Assembly: GCA_013054445.1 (NCBI GenBank)
Contig: JAAMPI010000121.1
Span: 1-63,026, forward strand
Direction: 5' to 3'
DNA length: 63,026 nt
From: Cudoniella acicularis
Taxonomy: Eukaryota; Ascomycota; Leotiomycetes; Helotiales; Helotiaceae
Made by a program: the position numbers and the translations under genes. Under the pieces are notes generated by a model. That model was given only the letters and a program-made list of their open reading frames with translations, was not told the DNA's origin and made no database searches. The stretch's first letter is position 1; the number at the start of each line of letters is the position of its first letter. Shown one piece after another: positions 43,597 to 54,834 of this stretch.

Positions 43597-44397
43597 TTTC
43601 GTTGATCATGTTGAAGAGTGGCAAGGGAGAATCTCAAGAGAAATACTGAAGTCATCTGAGACTTGGCGTTTTCCAATCGCATGAATTGTGTGACCCGAGA
43701 TGTCAACATTGAATGTGATTGAAGTCTTCCAGGAATCCGGGAAACAGTTGGCTTTTAGTTGAGACCGACTTGAAAGGTTAGCTGCCGCAGAAGGATCTTG
43801 ACTTGCGAAAACATTACTGAGAATAAAAGCAAGATATCTAACGTATAAAAAAAAGGGTTTCAAATCGTACAAAGAACATGATTCAATAGGGGCGATACAC
43901 AGAGCATGAAAATCGGGTGGAAATTATTATATTATGTGCGAAATCCGACCTCCTCCAGGAACTATATCGTAAGTGGAAGTAAAGTCGTTTGTTGCCTCTT
44001 CAACTCTTTGAGTGGACGCTTGTATGTTGAAGTCCATATTGCAAACGATCCTCGAGTTGTGGAGCGCCATAGAGGGCGCTAGAGGGGGCCTGATTTGGTT
44101 GCGAGTTAGACAATAAGTTTGCTCTTCTAGTCCTTGCTTCGTTATGTATTCGGAAGTTTTGGAAAACCATCCTGCTGGAGGTGCTTTGGTTCAGTCACCT
44201 GTCTGGATAGACAGCTTTTATTCTGATGTTCCTCTCCAAGATCTCGTAGCAAATCGACTTTGTTCTTCCCGTAGAGACTCGACGGCATTGCTTGCTTTTC
44301 TCCGCTAAGCTATCCAAACGGCAATGTCGACGAGTTCTCCTGGTATTGAAGGTATCGAGCGGTGTGTGTTATGGTGTCGCGTTCCCTCAATCATGCC
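43597..44397. other. Intergenic spacer
   Basis: No gene supported. An 88-codon minus frame at 43606-43872 lacks recognisable features. Confidence 0.35.
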
Positions 44398-45141
44398 TCA
44401 CAACCCCTTCAACCTCATCAATTCGCCCTCTACCCTCCCAACCGCACCCTCAATCCTCGACTTCTCTGTCCCACTCATCTTCCTCAACACATAGCCAGCA
44501 ACCACATTGGGATCCCTGCTCTCCGGCCTTCCAATCCCCACAGCAACACGCATGTATTTCTGCCCGCTCAACCTCTTCGCGATATCCTTCAACCCATTAT
44601 GGCCCTTGGCGCTCGCGCCCCCATCTCGAACCTTCACTTCCCCCACTCCCAACTCCAACTCGTCGTGTACGACTACCAATCTTGCCTCCTCGCCTCTGCT
44701 TTCTTTTTGAAATTGTCGCCATGCGGCAGATACGCCCGCGCCAGAAACGTTCATGAGACTGCGAGATTGCCAGAGCGTGTATTCTGACCCTTCGGACAGC
44801 ATGCCATTGCCATATTTACTTGACTTTTGAAAGGAAGGGTAGGCGAGGGAGTTTGCGAGGCTAGAGAGAACGGTGTGTCCAGCGCTGTGGAGGGTGTTGG
44901 TGTATGGCGCTGGATTACCAATCGAGCAGACGAGGAGGCGAATTGGTGTCGCCATGGAGGTTATTTCCCTGATGGACAGGAATGCGGGAGCGGAGGTTGT
45001 TGTTATCGTATCATCGTCGGTCTGCTCGTCGTTTGAAGAAGTTGGGGTTGGAGATTGGCGTTGTTGTTTTCGCCGTTGTTTTCTGGTCGGGTTTTTTGTG
45101 AGGCTGGATGATGTCTCCGACTTTTGGCTTGGCGAAGCCAT
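44398..45141 (-). CDS. Peptidyl-tRNA hydrolase (Pth1 type)
   Basis: An intronless 247-residue protein. The N-terminal 60 residues are Ser/Thr/Lys-rich (QKSETSSSLTKNPTRKQRRK), possibly a mitochondrial targeting or linker segment. The catalytic core has the Asn of CSIGNPAPYTNT, the His of HSAGHTVLSSL, the Asp of VVVHDELELGVGEVKV and the Asn of GHNGLKDI, as in bacterial-type Pth. The enzyme cleaves peptidyl-tRNA released from stalled ribosomes. Gene intact. In fungi this type acts in mitochondria or cytosol; which applies here is not settled by sequence. Confidence 0.9.
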   Translation of the reverse strand: MASPSQKSETSSSLTKNPTRKQRRKQQRQSPTPTSSNDEQTDDDTITTTSAPAFLSIREITSMATPIRLLVCSIGNPAPYTNTLHSAGHTVLSSLANSLAYPSFQKSSKYGNGMLSEGSEYTLWQSRSLMNVSGAGVSAAWRQFQKESRGEEARLVVVHDELELGVGEVKVRDGGASAKGHNGLKDIAKRLSGQKYMRVAVGIGRPESRDPNVVAGYVLRKMSGTEKSRIEGAVGRVEGELMRLKGL

Positions 45142-45541
45142 TGTGATTGGCTCTGTAGGTTCGCCCCTAGATATTTTTGGTGCAAGGCTGATGAAATGTG
45201 GAAAGATGCAGAAAAATGTGAAAACTCTTTAATTTTTAAGAAGCCAAAGATATTTGAAGTAAGAGGGTTATATAACTATAACTATTCCGATGTTGCTGTT
45301 CCTCTGAATCATTGCTGTTGTGGCTTTGTCAGATTGTTTCGCTGAAAGAGTCATTCGGAGGTGTGGCGCAGTCTCGTAGGGCTGTGCGACTCAATTATTA
45401 CGAATATCAAGGACTCACAACCATAAGACAAAACGGAATGATATTGAAATCCAGGCAACGAAGATTTTCTATCTTGTGATGTGTGCGCCGTACTCCCCAA
45501 AACCTAAATCCTTGGCTTCCTGGTATTCATCTATAAAGTCC
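45142..45541. other. Intergenic spacer
   Basis: About 400 bp between the Hob3-like 3' end and the Pth promoter. Nothing else seen. Confidence 0.4.
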
Positions 45542-46612
45542 CTAAACCGTGCCACTGATGCTCAATTCCCGGATTTCCTGCAAAACTTGTTCAACCCGGC
45601 TATCAAGCTGGCCCTGCGCATACTGCTCTCTCGTATCCGCGTCTAGATATTGTTGTACTTGGGCCATTCGAGAATATGCCTCGGCGCAGAACCGGAGTTG
45701 AATCTTTACTAACGCCTCGAAGCTGGGATCTAGGTAGGGTACTCGAAGGTCGATAAGTTGTGGTAGTTCAGTAAAAAGTTGTTCGTTCAATTGCTCATAG
45801 GCAGCTTTGGCCATTTCCGTCTCTTTCTCGGCTCGTGGAAGTTTCGTGACATCTTTGTCGGGTTTTTCAACGAGTTTCTTGACCTTGGCTCGCATCGCAT
45901 CATAATCAAGAAGCTTGTGATTGCGCTTTTTGATACCTAAAATTGTTAGGTAGAGATTTTAAAGAAGGATCACATTTCCATACATTCATTAATATCCGGG
46001 AAATACGCGCAGAATCGAGATATAGGTTCCAGGACGGTCGTTCTACCACATGTAAGTTGGGGGCCAAAAGTCAAGTAAAGCAGCATACCGATATGGTCCA
46101 TCCAAAGCCTTGATTGTCTCTGCATCCAGGTCCTCCACCGCTTGCTTGTAACTTCTGCTGACACCATCCTTCGCGCCGGCATCACCGTAGAAAGCGTCGA
46201 TGGTTTCTGCGATTCGCATTTGGGAAGCAGTCATAGCTATATCCATCAGCGCATGTCTCTCAGCCAAGTCAAACCATACGCACCTCGCAACGAATCAAGA
46301 TATCCCTTTGCTTCTTTCTGCAGTCGCATCGATGCTGCCTCCATTGTCCGGTATCGCCTGTGATCCGTAAGAAACTGTCCTGCAAAGAGAATTGACCCCG
46401 CCTACCTCTCCTCAACCTCGTAATCTCGATCGTTGGTCTTCTCGACATGGCCTATAGATGATTAGAACATGCTTGGCTGCTGGTGAAATTGTGGCATGCC
46501 GGTCTTCATCATCACCTGCGTCGTCGCGCGGTTGACATTCTTCTTGAAGCCTGCTCCCGTAAGCACTCGCCCATGGCATGTTGTGTTGATCCAGCCTACC
46601 TGCCCACGACAT
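45542..46612 (-). CDS. hob3: BAR-domain endocytosis protein, Hob3/Rvs161 orthologue
   Basis: ATG 46612 (MSWAGFKKNVNRATTQVMMK) starts a gene of seven exons that join to about 265 residues. The whole protein is one N-BAR domain: TMEAASMRLQKEAKGYLDSL, MTASQMRIAETIDAFYGDAG, RTTVLEPISRFCAYFPDINE and CIKKRNHKLLDYDAMRAKVK, ending VLQEIRELSISGTV. Hob3/Rvs161 dimerises (with Rvs167/Hob1 in yeasts), bends membranes at endocytic sites and helps organise actin and Cdc42. The second intron uses a GC donor (ACCG|GCATGC). No SH3 domain is present, as expected. It lies 320 bp from the divergent Alb1-like gene. Confidence 0.95.
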
Positions 46613-46931
46613 GATGGCGGTTTATTTCTTTTCTGGAAGATTTGACGATTGGGGAAGAGGAATTACAGTTCGAGGAGTAGCACTGTAAGAATGTCGTTAA
46701 AGAGGTTGTGGGTGATAGCTGTACCTGTAGGAAAGTTGGCAGGTTTGCTGCGCCCAAGTCCTGTACGTATTCTGTGGCTGACGTCGCTAAAAGCGGATGC
46801 CACCAAAACCCCGCCATCGCAAAATATTTCTTGGAGCCGCAAACATTCACATCGAAAACATCCATTCACGATTTCAATCACACCCGACGTCACTTGATCC
46901 AATTGCACATTCAACACCTGCAATCCTCAAA
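46613..46931. promoter_or_regulatory. Bidirectional promoter region (Hob3 / Alb1-like)
   Basis: 319 bp separate the two divergent starts, so both promoters must share it. I could not place a certain TATA box. Confidence 0.5.
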
Positions 46932-47320
46932 ATGCCTTCCCGAGGCAATCCCAATGTCCCCAACAAGCAGCGCCGAATCGCCAATCGCTCCAAGGTGCAG
47001 AAGAAAAACTCCATCAACAAGATCTCCAAGAATCCTCGAGGCACCGCCAAAAGCAACGTTCTCTATCCTACCAGTGGTCCCCTAGCTCCACTCTCGGGCA
47101 AGAAGGCAAGGAAGTTAGAGCGAGCACAGAACAAGGCACGACGGAGGGCTGTTGAGAAAGCAATGGAACAGGAGGGAGAAGTTGAGATGACGGGTAGGTT
47201 GTCTCCAGGCATCAAACAGCAGAAGTATGCGGCTAATATGATCTAGATGCACCCAAAACAACAAAATCGAAGACTACAAAAGCTACGGAGGACAAGATGG
47301 AGGTGGATCTCATTTCATGA
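46932..47320 (+). CDS. Small basic nucleolar protein, Alb1-like (60S biogenesis)
   Basis: ATG 46932 and two exons (46932-47193, 47247-47320) give 111 residues. The start is PSRGNPNVPNKQRRIANRSK. Basic stretches (QKKNSINKISKNPRG, SGKKARKLERAQNKARRRAV) alternate with a short acidic C-terminus (KMEVDLIS). This fits fungal Alb1-type factors that shuttle pre-60S subunits with Arx1. The family call is moderate, because small basic proteins look alike. The longer open frame upstream overlaps the promoter and is not needed. Confidence 0.65.
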
Positions 47321-47464
47321 AGAGTATATCATGCATCGAGCAGGACAATTGCACAAAGGCATCGGCGGAAAATCTGGCGTTGGCGCTTTGCTTTGAGGGA
47401 TACCCAGAAATCCAAACACTTCTTCGTTGACGGCTACACAACTTTCTTCCTTTATCATCGACTT

Positions 47465-48951
47465 TCATACCCACCCGAGTCTCCTTCCCACGAAACTCAC
47501 CGCAGCAACTGCGGCCGTGACGCCTGTGAAAACAATCAAACTGCCGAATTCAGACTTGTACCCCATTTCCGCCTTATCCTGCCAGTGCTGTCCAGCCAAA
47601 AAGGCTTCGCTCACCGGTCCAGAAGCAATGGCACCAATACCTCGTGCAGCACATATGAATGCAATCAATGTTCCCATGTCTGTAGTCTCATCTCGTTGCT
47701 TCACGACTTTGAAAAACCCGGCATTGGTACTCCCAAATCCCCCGGCAAAGAATCCATAGAGGATACTAAAAATGCACAGCAAGGGCAAAGAACTCGATAA
47801 CCCCCAGAACAAGAAGATCGACATTGCTGCTCCGACACTGCAAAGGAGAATAACAGTGGTGACATGCACACGATCCACCAGCATGCCCATGCCGACATTA
47901 CTGACGACCCCAGCAGCATTGATAAGAGCTAAAAGCATCGTTCCAATGGTTGGGCTTAATCCAAGAGACCTAGCAAAGGTTGGGAGATAGATACCAGGAA
48001 TGAAATATCCGAGACTTTGGATGGCCAACCCGATGGAAAGAAACCAAAATGCGGATGTTTGCAGAAACCCCAAGCCCCTGCGAGGCGAATTAGAGACTGA
48101 AGAAATGGGAAGTCGAGGTCGAAGGAAGTAGATGAGCGGTGAAGAGATGGCCACGATTACTACAGCCCAGATCCGGAGAGTTGTTCGGAACCCGTACCGC
48201 CCAAGAAGGATGTTCATAGTGAAAGGGATGATCAAACCAGCTACTCCAGTGCCGGCCTATACGCATCAGCAATATTCTTATACATCTTTGGAAATTGCAG
48301 TTGTGAACACTTACCCACATGATTCCATAAGCAAGTCCTTTCCGTCGTACAAACCATTCATCCAAGAAAATCAATGCTGGAAGGTATACGATTGAACCTC
48401 CGATCGCATACAAGGCTCCCTGTGTGAGGATCAGATACTTTACCTCATTCGCAAACGATGCTCCAATGAGTGAGGCCGCCATGATTGGGGGGCCTGCATA
48501 TTTCGACATATTCGCAAAATGGGGCCATTTGTTGTATACCGGTGCCAAAGGGACACCGATCATATACATGATCCCCTTTTCAGTATCAGCTTGACCGCGG
48601 AATTTCAATCGGTGGACTTACGGTTGCTGTTGTGCCTATGACTGCGATCCCAGAAGGATTCGATGCAAAAGGTTCATGGGTACTGTAGTACTCTTGAAAC
48701 ACCCCAAAGGAGAACGGAAATCCTAGCGCATCATCAGCATAATTTCAAACCCTCATTGCAATATACGAACCCCAGACTAAAGCTTCAATGACGAAGCATG
48801 CTGCCAGGAACAGCCACGCATCTTTTCCTCCATCCGCTTGAGGGAGTGAGAACTCTGGGCCGTGTGGAGCAGAAACTTCGATCAGGTCCTGTGCGAGCTC
48901 TTCTCGGTTCGTGGATAGATCATTCAAGGCGATTCCTGAAGTCGAATCCAT
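47465..48951 (-). CDS. MFS monocarboxylate-transporter-like protein
   Basis: Four exons join in frame (junctions after VWG, GTTAT and YGIMW). The N-terminus is acidic and cytosolic. Membrane blocks include WLFLAACFVIEALVWGFPFS, GVPLAPVYNKW, GPPIMAASLIGASFANEVKY and LDEWFVRRKGLAYGIMWAGT, the MCT-like loop motif. These are followed by FGFLQTSAFWFLSIG-type segments and FVGRRLGWV at the end. It belongs to the MCT-like (2.A.1.13) fungal group. Substrate unknown. Intact. Confidence 0.87.
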
Positions 48952-49982
48952 TCTAGACAGGATTCGAAGCGGATTTTCAAAAGTGGGGTTGGTATATCAA
49001 CCAGAAGAGGTTCTGAAAGTTCGGACGAAATCACAACACCCAAAAACTACTCGCAGACGGTTGAAGACCTACTGATCCAAATTTGAATCGAATTCCTTCT
49101 TGAGTTATGTATTTCCTTTCCTTGAAAAAGCTTCACACAGATGGTTGCTCTTGGAGTTCAAAGTGGGGAGTGATGACTCACCGTCTCACTGGTTCGCCAG
49201 TGGCTCCTAGACCTTGCTATAACATCCATGCATATCACGAGGCCATATTACAATCTCATTTGCAAGCCATACAGCATAGTCTACCTACTACGTCTCTGCA
49301 GTCTTTTAACTGTTACAGTGCAAGACGGTATAGAGAAAGTTTCCTTCACAAGTTTCGGGTTTTTCTGGGAAGGCCATAGTGTCAGCCTGTGAGCTATATC
49401 TTCTACTCGAACCTCTCCACCAGTCACAATGTTATTGTGGTTCTTTCATCAACAACACACGGCTATTTGACAAAGAGCACACTCGAAAGAAAGACTGGTT
49501 GGGTCCCTTGTGACCAAACAACTGACTGGCAAAGTATCGAAATCCGGGAGGTATCACTGTGGTTTATCACCGACAAATACTGCAAGGCTTTATATTGAAC
49601 GTTAAATTTCATTCAGTATAATCATTGCCACTTTCCCCAGCGACTTTTCAACAGATAGTAGTACAGTAAAGGGAGAAAATCGATTCACCCGCTATGCTAT
49701 GCATCCTCCAACGACTTTTCAAAACAGACACTCGTGCAGAAAGCAAAAAAAAATCAAAAAATCAAATCACCCTCCCGTCATGCTATGCATCATTCCCAGC
49801 GACCCCTCGACAGATACTCGTGCACAAAACAAAAACCAAAGATCTATGCACCACTCCTCCAGCTACCAGCAGCCAACCAAAAAACCTACCCCAAAGAAAA
49901 GAAGTTCTCAAAATTTCCGCATCCATGCGAGGAACTGCATAGGCAGTCCAAATATCTCAGATATATTATCTCCTCAGGAGAT
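48952..49982. other. Intergenic region with short tandem repeats
   Basis: No gene. Three imperfect copies of a 45-87 bp unit occur at 49633-49836, downstream of the lysozyme-like gene. Confidence 0.5.
49633..49836. repeat. Three imperfect tandem copies near 3' end of lysozyme-like gene
   Basis: Copies start TTCCCCAGCGACTTTTCAAC (49633), CTCCAACGACTTTTCAAAAC (49705) and TTCCCAGCGACCCCTCGAC (49792). Each continues AGATA-/AGACA-CTCGTGCA and A-rich sequence; the first two end in ATGCTATGCATC. Confidence 0.7.
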
Positions 49983-51058
49983 TTAGAAGACGTAACCGAT
50001 CATGCGGTTAGCGATGTCCTCACAGTAAGAGGCAGTAGCATCAGGGGGGTTGGACAAGTCATCTCCAGTCTTGTAGGAGTTGTCACCAGAGTTGTAGAGA
50101 CGGGCAGCGATGTAGACGTTCTGGGATTCGGATGTTCCGCCGAGAGTAGCAGCCTTGGTGATGAGCTGGCTGAGACCGTTTCCGCCATCAGCGCCCTTCT
50201 GGAGAGTACCGTTGACACCATCGACGATCATGCCATTGATGGTGGAAGTAGAGCAGCCACCGACGGGTGCTCCAGAGCAGTTGTTGTCACCGTCGTGGTC
50301 TTGGAGGAGGCCGGGGTTGCTGACGCCGAGGGAGGTGCTGGGAACACGAACACAGCCCTTGGATTCCTGCATGATGGTTGCGAGGATATATCGGTCGTCG
50401 ACCTTGAATTGCTTGGCGGCGGACTCTATGCCGTCATGGATAGCTTGGGTCTCCTCGGCGCTGTTTTGGATTCCGCCGGTACATTGGGTGTTGATCAAGT
50501 TGAGGTTGAGGCTCCACCTATCCTTCTTGTTAGCAAACCGTGATTATCATGAAAAGAGGAAGGAGGGTCCTCTCACATTTGCTCGAATGGGATCCAGTCA
50601 CTGACGGAAGGCCAGCCGGATCCACTTCCATCTCCAGATCGGGTTGGGCCTCTACCAGGGCCAGCTGGAGTAGCAGATGAAGTTGCCGGTGCTGAGCTCG
50701 CTGGTGCTGGTGCAGGGGCAACAGATGAAGCTGCTCCTGGTGCTGAGCTAGCTGGCGCTGGTGCCGGTGCGACAGATGAAGCTGCTCCTGGTGCTGAGCT
50801 CGCTGGCGCTGGTGCTGGTGCAACAGATGTGGCAGCTACTGAGCTGGATGTGACCACAGTTGTTGGGGCTGGAGCGATGCTGGTTGGAACTGGGGCCGTG
50901 GTTGGAACTACAACGGATGCGACTGAAGCTGGCTTCCAGGTATAGGCTCCATCGCCGTACTTTGACGCGTCCCATTGTCCATTGTCATAAGCGGCTGGAG
51001 CAGCTAAAGATTGGGATGCCAAAGAGAGGAGGAAAATGAAGGCTGCGGTGGAAGACAT
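49983..51058 (-). CDS. Secreted lysozyme-like (transglycosylase-fold) protein with Ala/Pro/Ser repeats
   Basis: ATG 51058 gives a signal peptide (MSSTAAFIFLLSLASQSLAA). A linker follows with three copies of a 17-residue unit (SSVAPAPAPASSAPGAA), then GSGWPSVSDWIPFEQM and, after one intron, a C-terminal domain of about 175 residues. That domain has DRYILATIMQESKGCVRVPS (a catalytic-Glu-like MQESxG), VSNPGLLQDHDGDNNC, LSQLITKAATLGG, VYIAARLYNSGD and YCEDIANRMIGYVF. This matches a fungal secreted family with a lysozyme/SLT-like fold. I infer a wall-hydrolase or antibacterial role. Total about 340 residues. Intact. Confidence 0.8.
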
Positions 51059-53812
51059 TGCTACTGATGAAGATATATTGAGTTTTCTATATGGATGTTG
51101 TTTGTTTGGAAAGTTTGAAAAGTGTCGAACTTTGAAAATGAGGCTATTTAAATGCAAGAAAGCGGACTGTGTAAATGAATGTATTGAAATGATTGTGATT
51201 GAAGGAGTGTGATTGAAAAAGAATGTGGTTTTGAAAGGAAGGTTGGCCTGCTGTTGAGGTGAGTGATGCCGATGATGATTTTTTCCAAAGGGGAGAAACG
51301 AAGAGTTCTATATACTTTTAGGAAAACGTCCCCGCTCTCCACACCTCTCACTCTCAAACTTGAGGGATTCAACGCCATCGAAATTACCTGCTGACAGGAA
51401 TAGCAGGCGTCAGGGGTGTAGGAGTAAAAAACACGTGCAACGAACGTAAGAGGAATAGCTGCACGAGATGGATGCAAGCCTTCTCGATCAAACGTTGCCT
51501 TGTGAAGGACTTCCTGATGGCGTGTGTGGCTCAACCCAGTAACAAGTTGCGTACAGAGCGAGCGGAGGGAATGAGGCTCCATCCATCGCCACAGCAGCCA
51601 TGGTTGGCTGTTTTTCTCACCTCAGAGTAGTCTTCCAGACAAACTTGCAATGAAAAAGGTTATTTGGGGGCAGCTTTGAAAATTGACGTGGTGGGGGGGG
51701 AAGAGGATGTCCGGATCAGGATGCCCAAGCATGAAAGGATTCATGGTGGTGCGCTAGCGAAGATCCTGTAGGGCAGTCGCATGTGGTGGTGCGAGGCGCG
51801 CGCGAGGATCCGACAGTCAGCCATACCTACTCGTACGGAGGTTAAGCGAGGTGTCGTCGTTCGAGGAACACCAGGAATGCATCTGTCTGTGTTTGCAAGG
51901 TTACGATCACGTTTGTTGTACGATCTAACTGCAACGTGTGGTTGAAGTTTTTCCCAAGGATGCACCTGAACCTCCCCGAGACCAATCAAGGGCGAAGATC
52001 TGGAAGATCTAAAAGATCTGACGAAGTTATCCCCCGTGGCGCACATCTTGACACGGGCTCAGCCTCAAGGGGTTGCGCTTGTCCCCATCCAGAAGGATGC
52101 CGATCGGGAATAGGGCAGCACGTGATCTTTTGTTTTAGCCGTAATTAGGTTCGGCTCCGGTAAGCTTGTTTGAGAAGGTCGATCGCGGCCGCCTAGGTGC
52201 GCTCCTTAAGCTCAGAAAATCGACATCCTTCGATTCCTTCGCAGCTGAACTCTAAGTGGGGTGGCCTTTGGAATAAGGTTGGTTATGCATTTTAGCTCGT
52301 TTTTATACTTTTTATGCGTTTAAACTCATTGCTATAAGAAAAGGTTCCTCGGTAAACTTCCTCTCTCTAACCAACCACCGAATCAACATCGACGCATCGT
52401 ATTCTCAGGCGGCCGCCACCAACAGTCAACGAAGACTCACGTCAAGAATTGAGCCCCTCAATTTAATTCACTCTTTTTACCGACTCACGGATCGATGGTC
52501 GAAAAACTTCTGCTCGGTGCTCGAGTAGCTGCGGAAGCTCAGCGTGGATCGCGCCTAGAATAGGTTTTGTTAGGTGGCACAAGACACTAAGCAACTTATA
52601 TTACTCAGCAGGAGATGCGCTTCCAGAGACTCTAGATACTCTCTATCTTTATAAATATATTCTCCCCTCGAACTGCAATGCTTTCTGCACTTCCTCAGCT
52701 CATGATTTTTACAGATCCGATACTCTATACTCTTACTTTTATAAATATATCTTCACCTTGAATTTCATTATTTTCTGCATTTTCTCGGCTCATAATTTTT
52801 ACAGACCCCATCCAATGTCTTGACTCGAAAGCTACGTTACCTCCATCTTCAAACTCTTGAAGCTCCCGAATCCTTTCCCGAGAAATGGGCCTGCGTCCGA
52901 ACCGCCCCCACCGCTCGATGCATTGACCAGCGCAGCACAGCAAGGCCAAATATTCCTAACCCCCATCTAAGCGCCATTGCAAAGATCCCCCAACTTTCCT
53001 GAAACCAATACTTACCAGGTCAATATTATGCTCAATGTCCATCGTGTTGTACAATTAGTCTTTCGTTGTTTTGGTGGCGCTATTCAGAAGCGCTGCGGTC
53101 GGTGACCATAAACGGAAAATGGTCGTGGAGATAGCCTCAGCCGGCCAGGTTATTTGCGGTTGCATATCCAGCCAGGTTTCGGCTTCGTTGATATATTTGA
53201 TATGAGAGGAGAGGAAGTGTCGAGCCTGCCATGCAAAATTCTTAATACGTTTGTCGCTGCTCTTGAGCAATGTTCTGACACCGTTGACTTTTGAGCTAAT
53301 TGAGTTCTAGGCGCTCCACTCCGAGGTCTGTAGTTGGGCCAAGAAGTGTGGAAGCTGGCTTCGATTTTGCTGGCGTATCTTGTGATATTATCTATGATAT
53401 TTTCCTAGTCATAATCAAAATATATCATTACTTGTGCGAGGCCCCTAGGAAGGGAACGATTATACATGAACCGCTTAATATCCCAATTTAAGAACTCACT
53501 ATGGCGTGCCCGGTCAGCTGAGGCTCGACTTCACAACGTGCGGGCCTTTGTTGTTGCCGACAAAGCTCAGAGTTAGAAGAAAGGCCAGGTTCTTTTATTA
53601 TGGCCGAACTTTGGACAAACAAGGGCAAGTGACTGACAATGTATCCAAATCCGGGCATTATCGATGTAGTATAGCTTAGCGCCAACAAAGGACCAATCCC
53701 TCTCAAAAAATAATTTCAATATTCCTTGGGAGAAGGGATTTATTTCTCCTCGCACTAAGCCTGCTATAAATGTCATCTCCAACAGCTTCAGTCCTTTTTT
53801 CCCAAGATCGAC
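51059..53812. other. Long gene-poor region
   Basis: About 2.75 kb. I see no defensible gene. Minus-strand frames at 53055-53270 (LKSSDKRIKNFAWQARHFLS) and 52725-52949 have some coding texture but stops between them. They may be an eroded gene of unknown family. 52130-52700 holds GCGGCCGC sites and AT-rich tails. Confidence 0.4.
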
Positions 53813-54109
53813 ATGGCAGAACCGCCATCTTCCAAGAAGCCGAAACTAGGCAATCCCACCAAATACACAGATCTATTCTCCAGGCTCCGCATATCGCAAC
53901 CACTCTCTCCTAGTAAACAAACACTAGACAATCTCACTAAATACGCAAAGTTGTACGGCTACCCACTATGGTTCGACCCACAACGTATCAATAGTCATAA
54001 AGTTCTAGGAGAAAACCTTCCTTGGAATAGCGGCTTGACACCCTTGGCACCTGGTCCTTTCTATACGGAAGCGGAGATAAAACGGTTCAGGGATTTGGAG
54101 GCTCATTAA
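53813..54109 (+). CDS. Small hypothetical protein (98 residues)
   Basis: ATG 53813 opens MAEPPSSKKPKLGNPTKYTD, LFSRLRISQPLSPSKQ, LYGYPLWFDPQRI, then GPFYTEAEIKRFRDLEAH. No signal peptide, membrane segment or known domain is seen. The start context and amino-acid mix look plausible for a small nuclear or cytosolic fungal protein, but it could be spurious. Confidence 0.45.
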   Translation: MAEPPSSKKPKLGNPTKYTDLFSRLRISQPLSPSKQTLDNLTKYAKLYGYPLWFDPQRINSHKVLGENLPWNSGLTPLAPGPFYTEAEIKRFRDLEAH

Positions 54110-54481
54110 AAGCTTATACTTCAAGGTTCTTGTCACAACTCCCTTCTTAAGCGTGTTTAAAGCTAATAAAGGGTTTTAAACTAGGATTTACGATTGAAGA
54201 ATTAGTTTTGCTGGAAACATTTGCGCCAGTGCAGAGTGATATAAGATATCACGCTCTGACGAATATTCCCTTACACCTTTTGTTGGAGAAAAGAAATTGG
54301 ATGCACCCTTTACCGAAACATAATGCGCGATGCCCTTTGGGACTAAGCAGGTCCGGATACTGGGAGGTTTGTGGTGGGAATCCCAATTTATCGACCAAAA
54401 TCACTGATGTTGGATTGGCAGATGAGCAACGATGTGGTCTGGCAAATTGTAGAGCCATCATTAAAGTTAGCTAGCAGAATC
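54110..54481. other. Spacer with an unassigned open frame
   Basis: A plus-strand frame near 54170-54474 reads FTIEELVLLETFAPVQSDIR and CPLGLSRSGYWEVCGGNPN. No family recognised and no convincing start. Confidence 0.25.
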
Positions 54482-54737
54482 TGTTATATTATTAGGTAAT
54501 AAGCACTATTCTAGGCTTAAGGTTTAAACCTTACTAGAATCTTCTAGGTTGTTCTTTGATTTATAAGCTTTGATTTATAAGCGTTGATTTATAAGCGTTG
54601 ATTTCTAAGTTATAGAAGCTTCTAGTAACTACACTTGTAGTATATATAGTCCGCTCACCCCCTTTTGTAGATAGAAAAGTCTTTTAAGTCAATATCATAT
54701 TATTATTCCACATACTTGAATCACTCTCGACCTAACA
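54482..54737 (+). mobile_element. Possible LTR remnant (TGTTA...TAACA)
   Basis: The ends TGTTATATTATTAGG and CGACCTAACA form a TGTTA/TAACA inverted pair around a 256-bp AT-rich body with a TATATATAG promoter-like site at 54641-54649, as in Copia-type LTRs. The flanking 5-mers (GAATC, GTCGA) do not match, so insertion is not proven. Directly downstream is the N-terminally incomplete HET gene. Confidence 0.4.
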
Positions 54738-54834
54738 GTCGACTCTTCTTCCGCTATCCACACCTTAGCCGCCTACCGACGACTATATAGATATATCTTC
54801 TATATACTATATACCGCGTACTACGGTCATATAC

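Noticed and set aside
45356..45430. A tRNA-like GGTGTGGCGCAGT start.
   Set aside because: No T-loop or acceptor-stem match follows.
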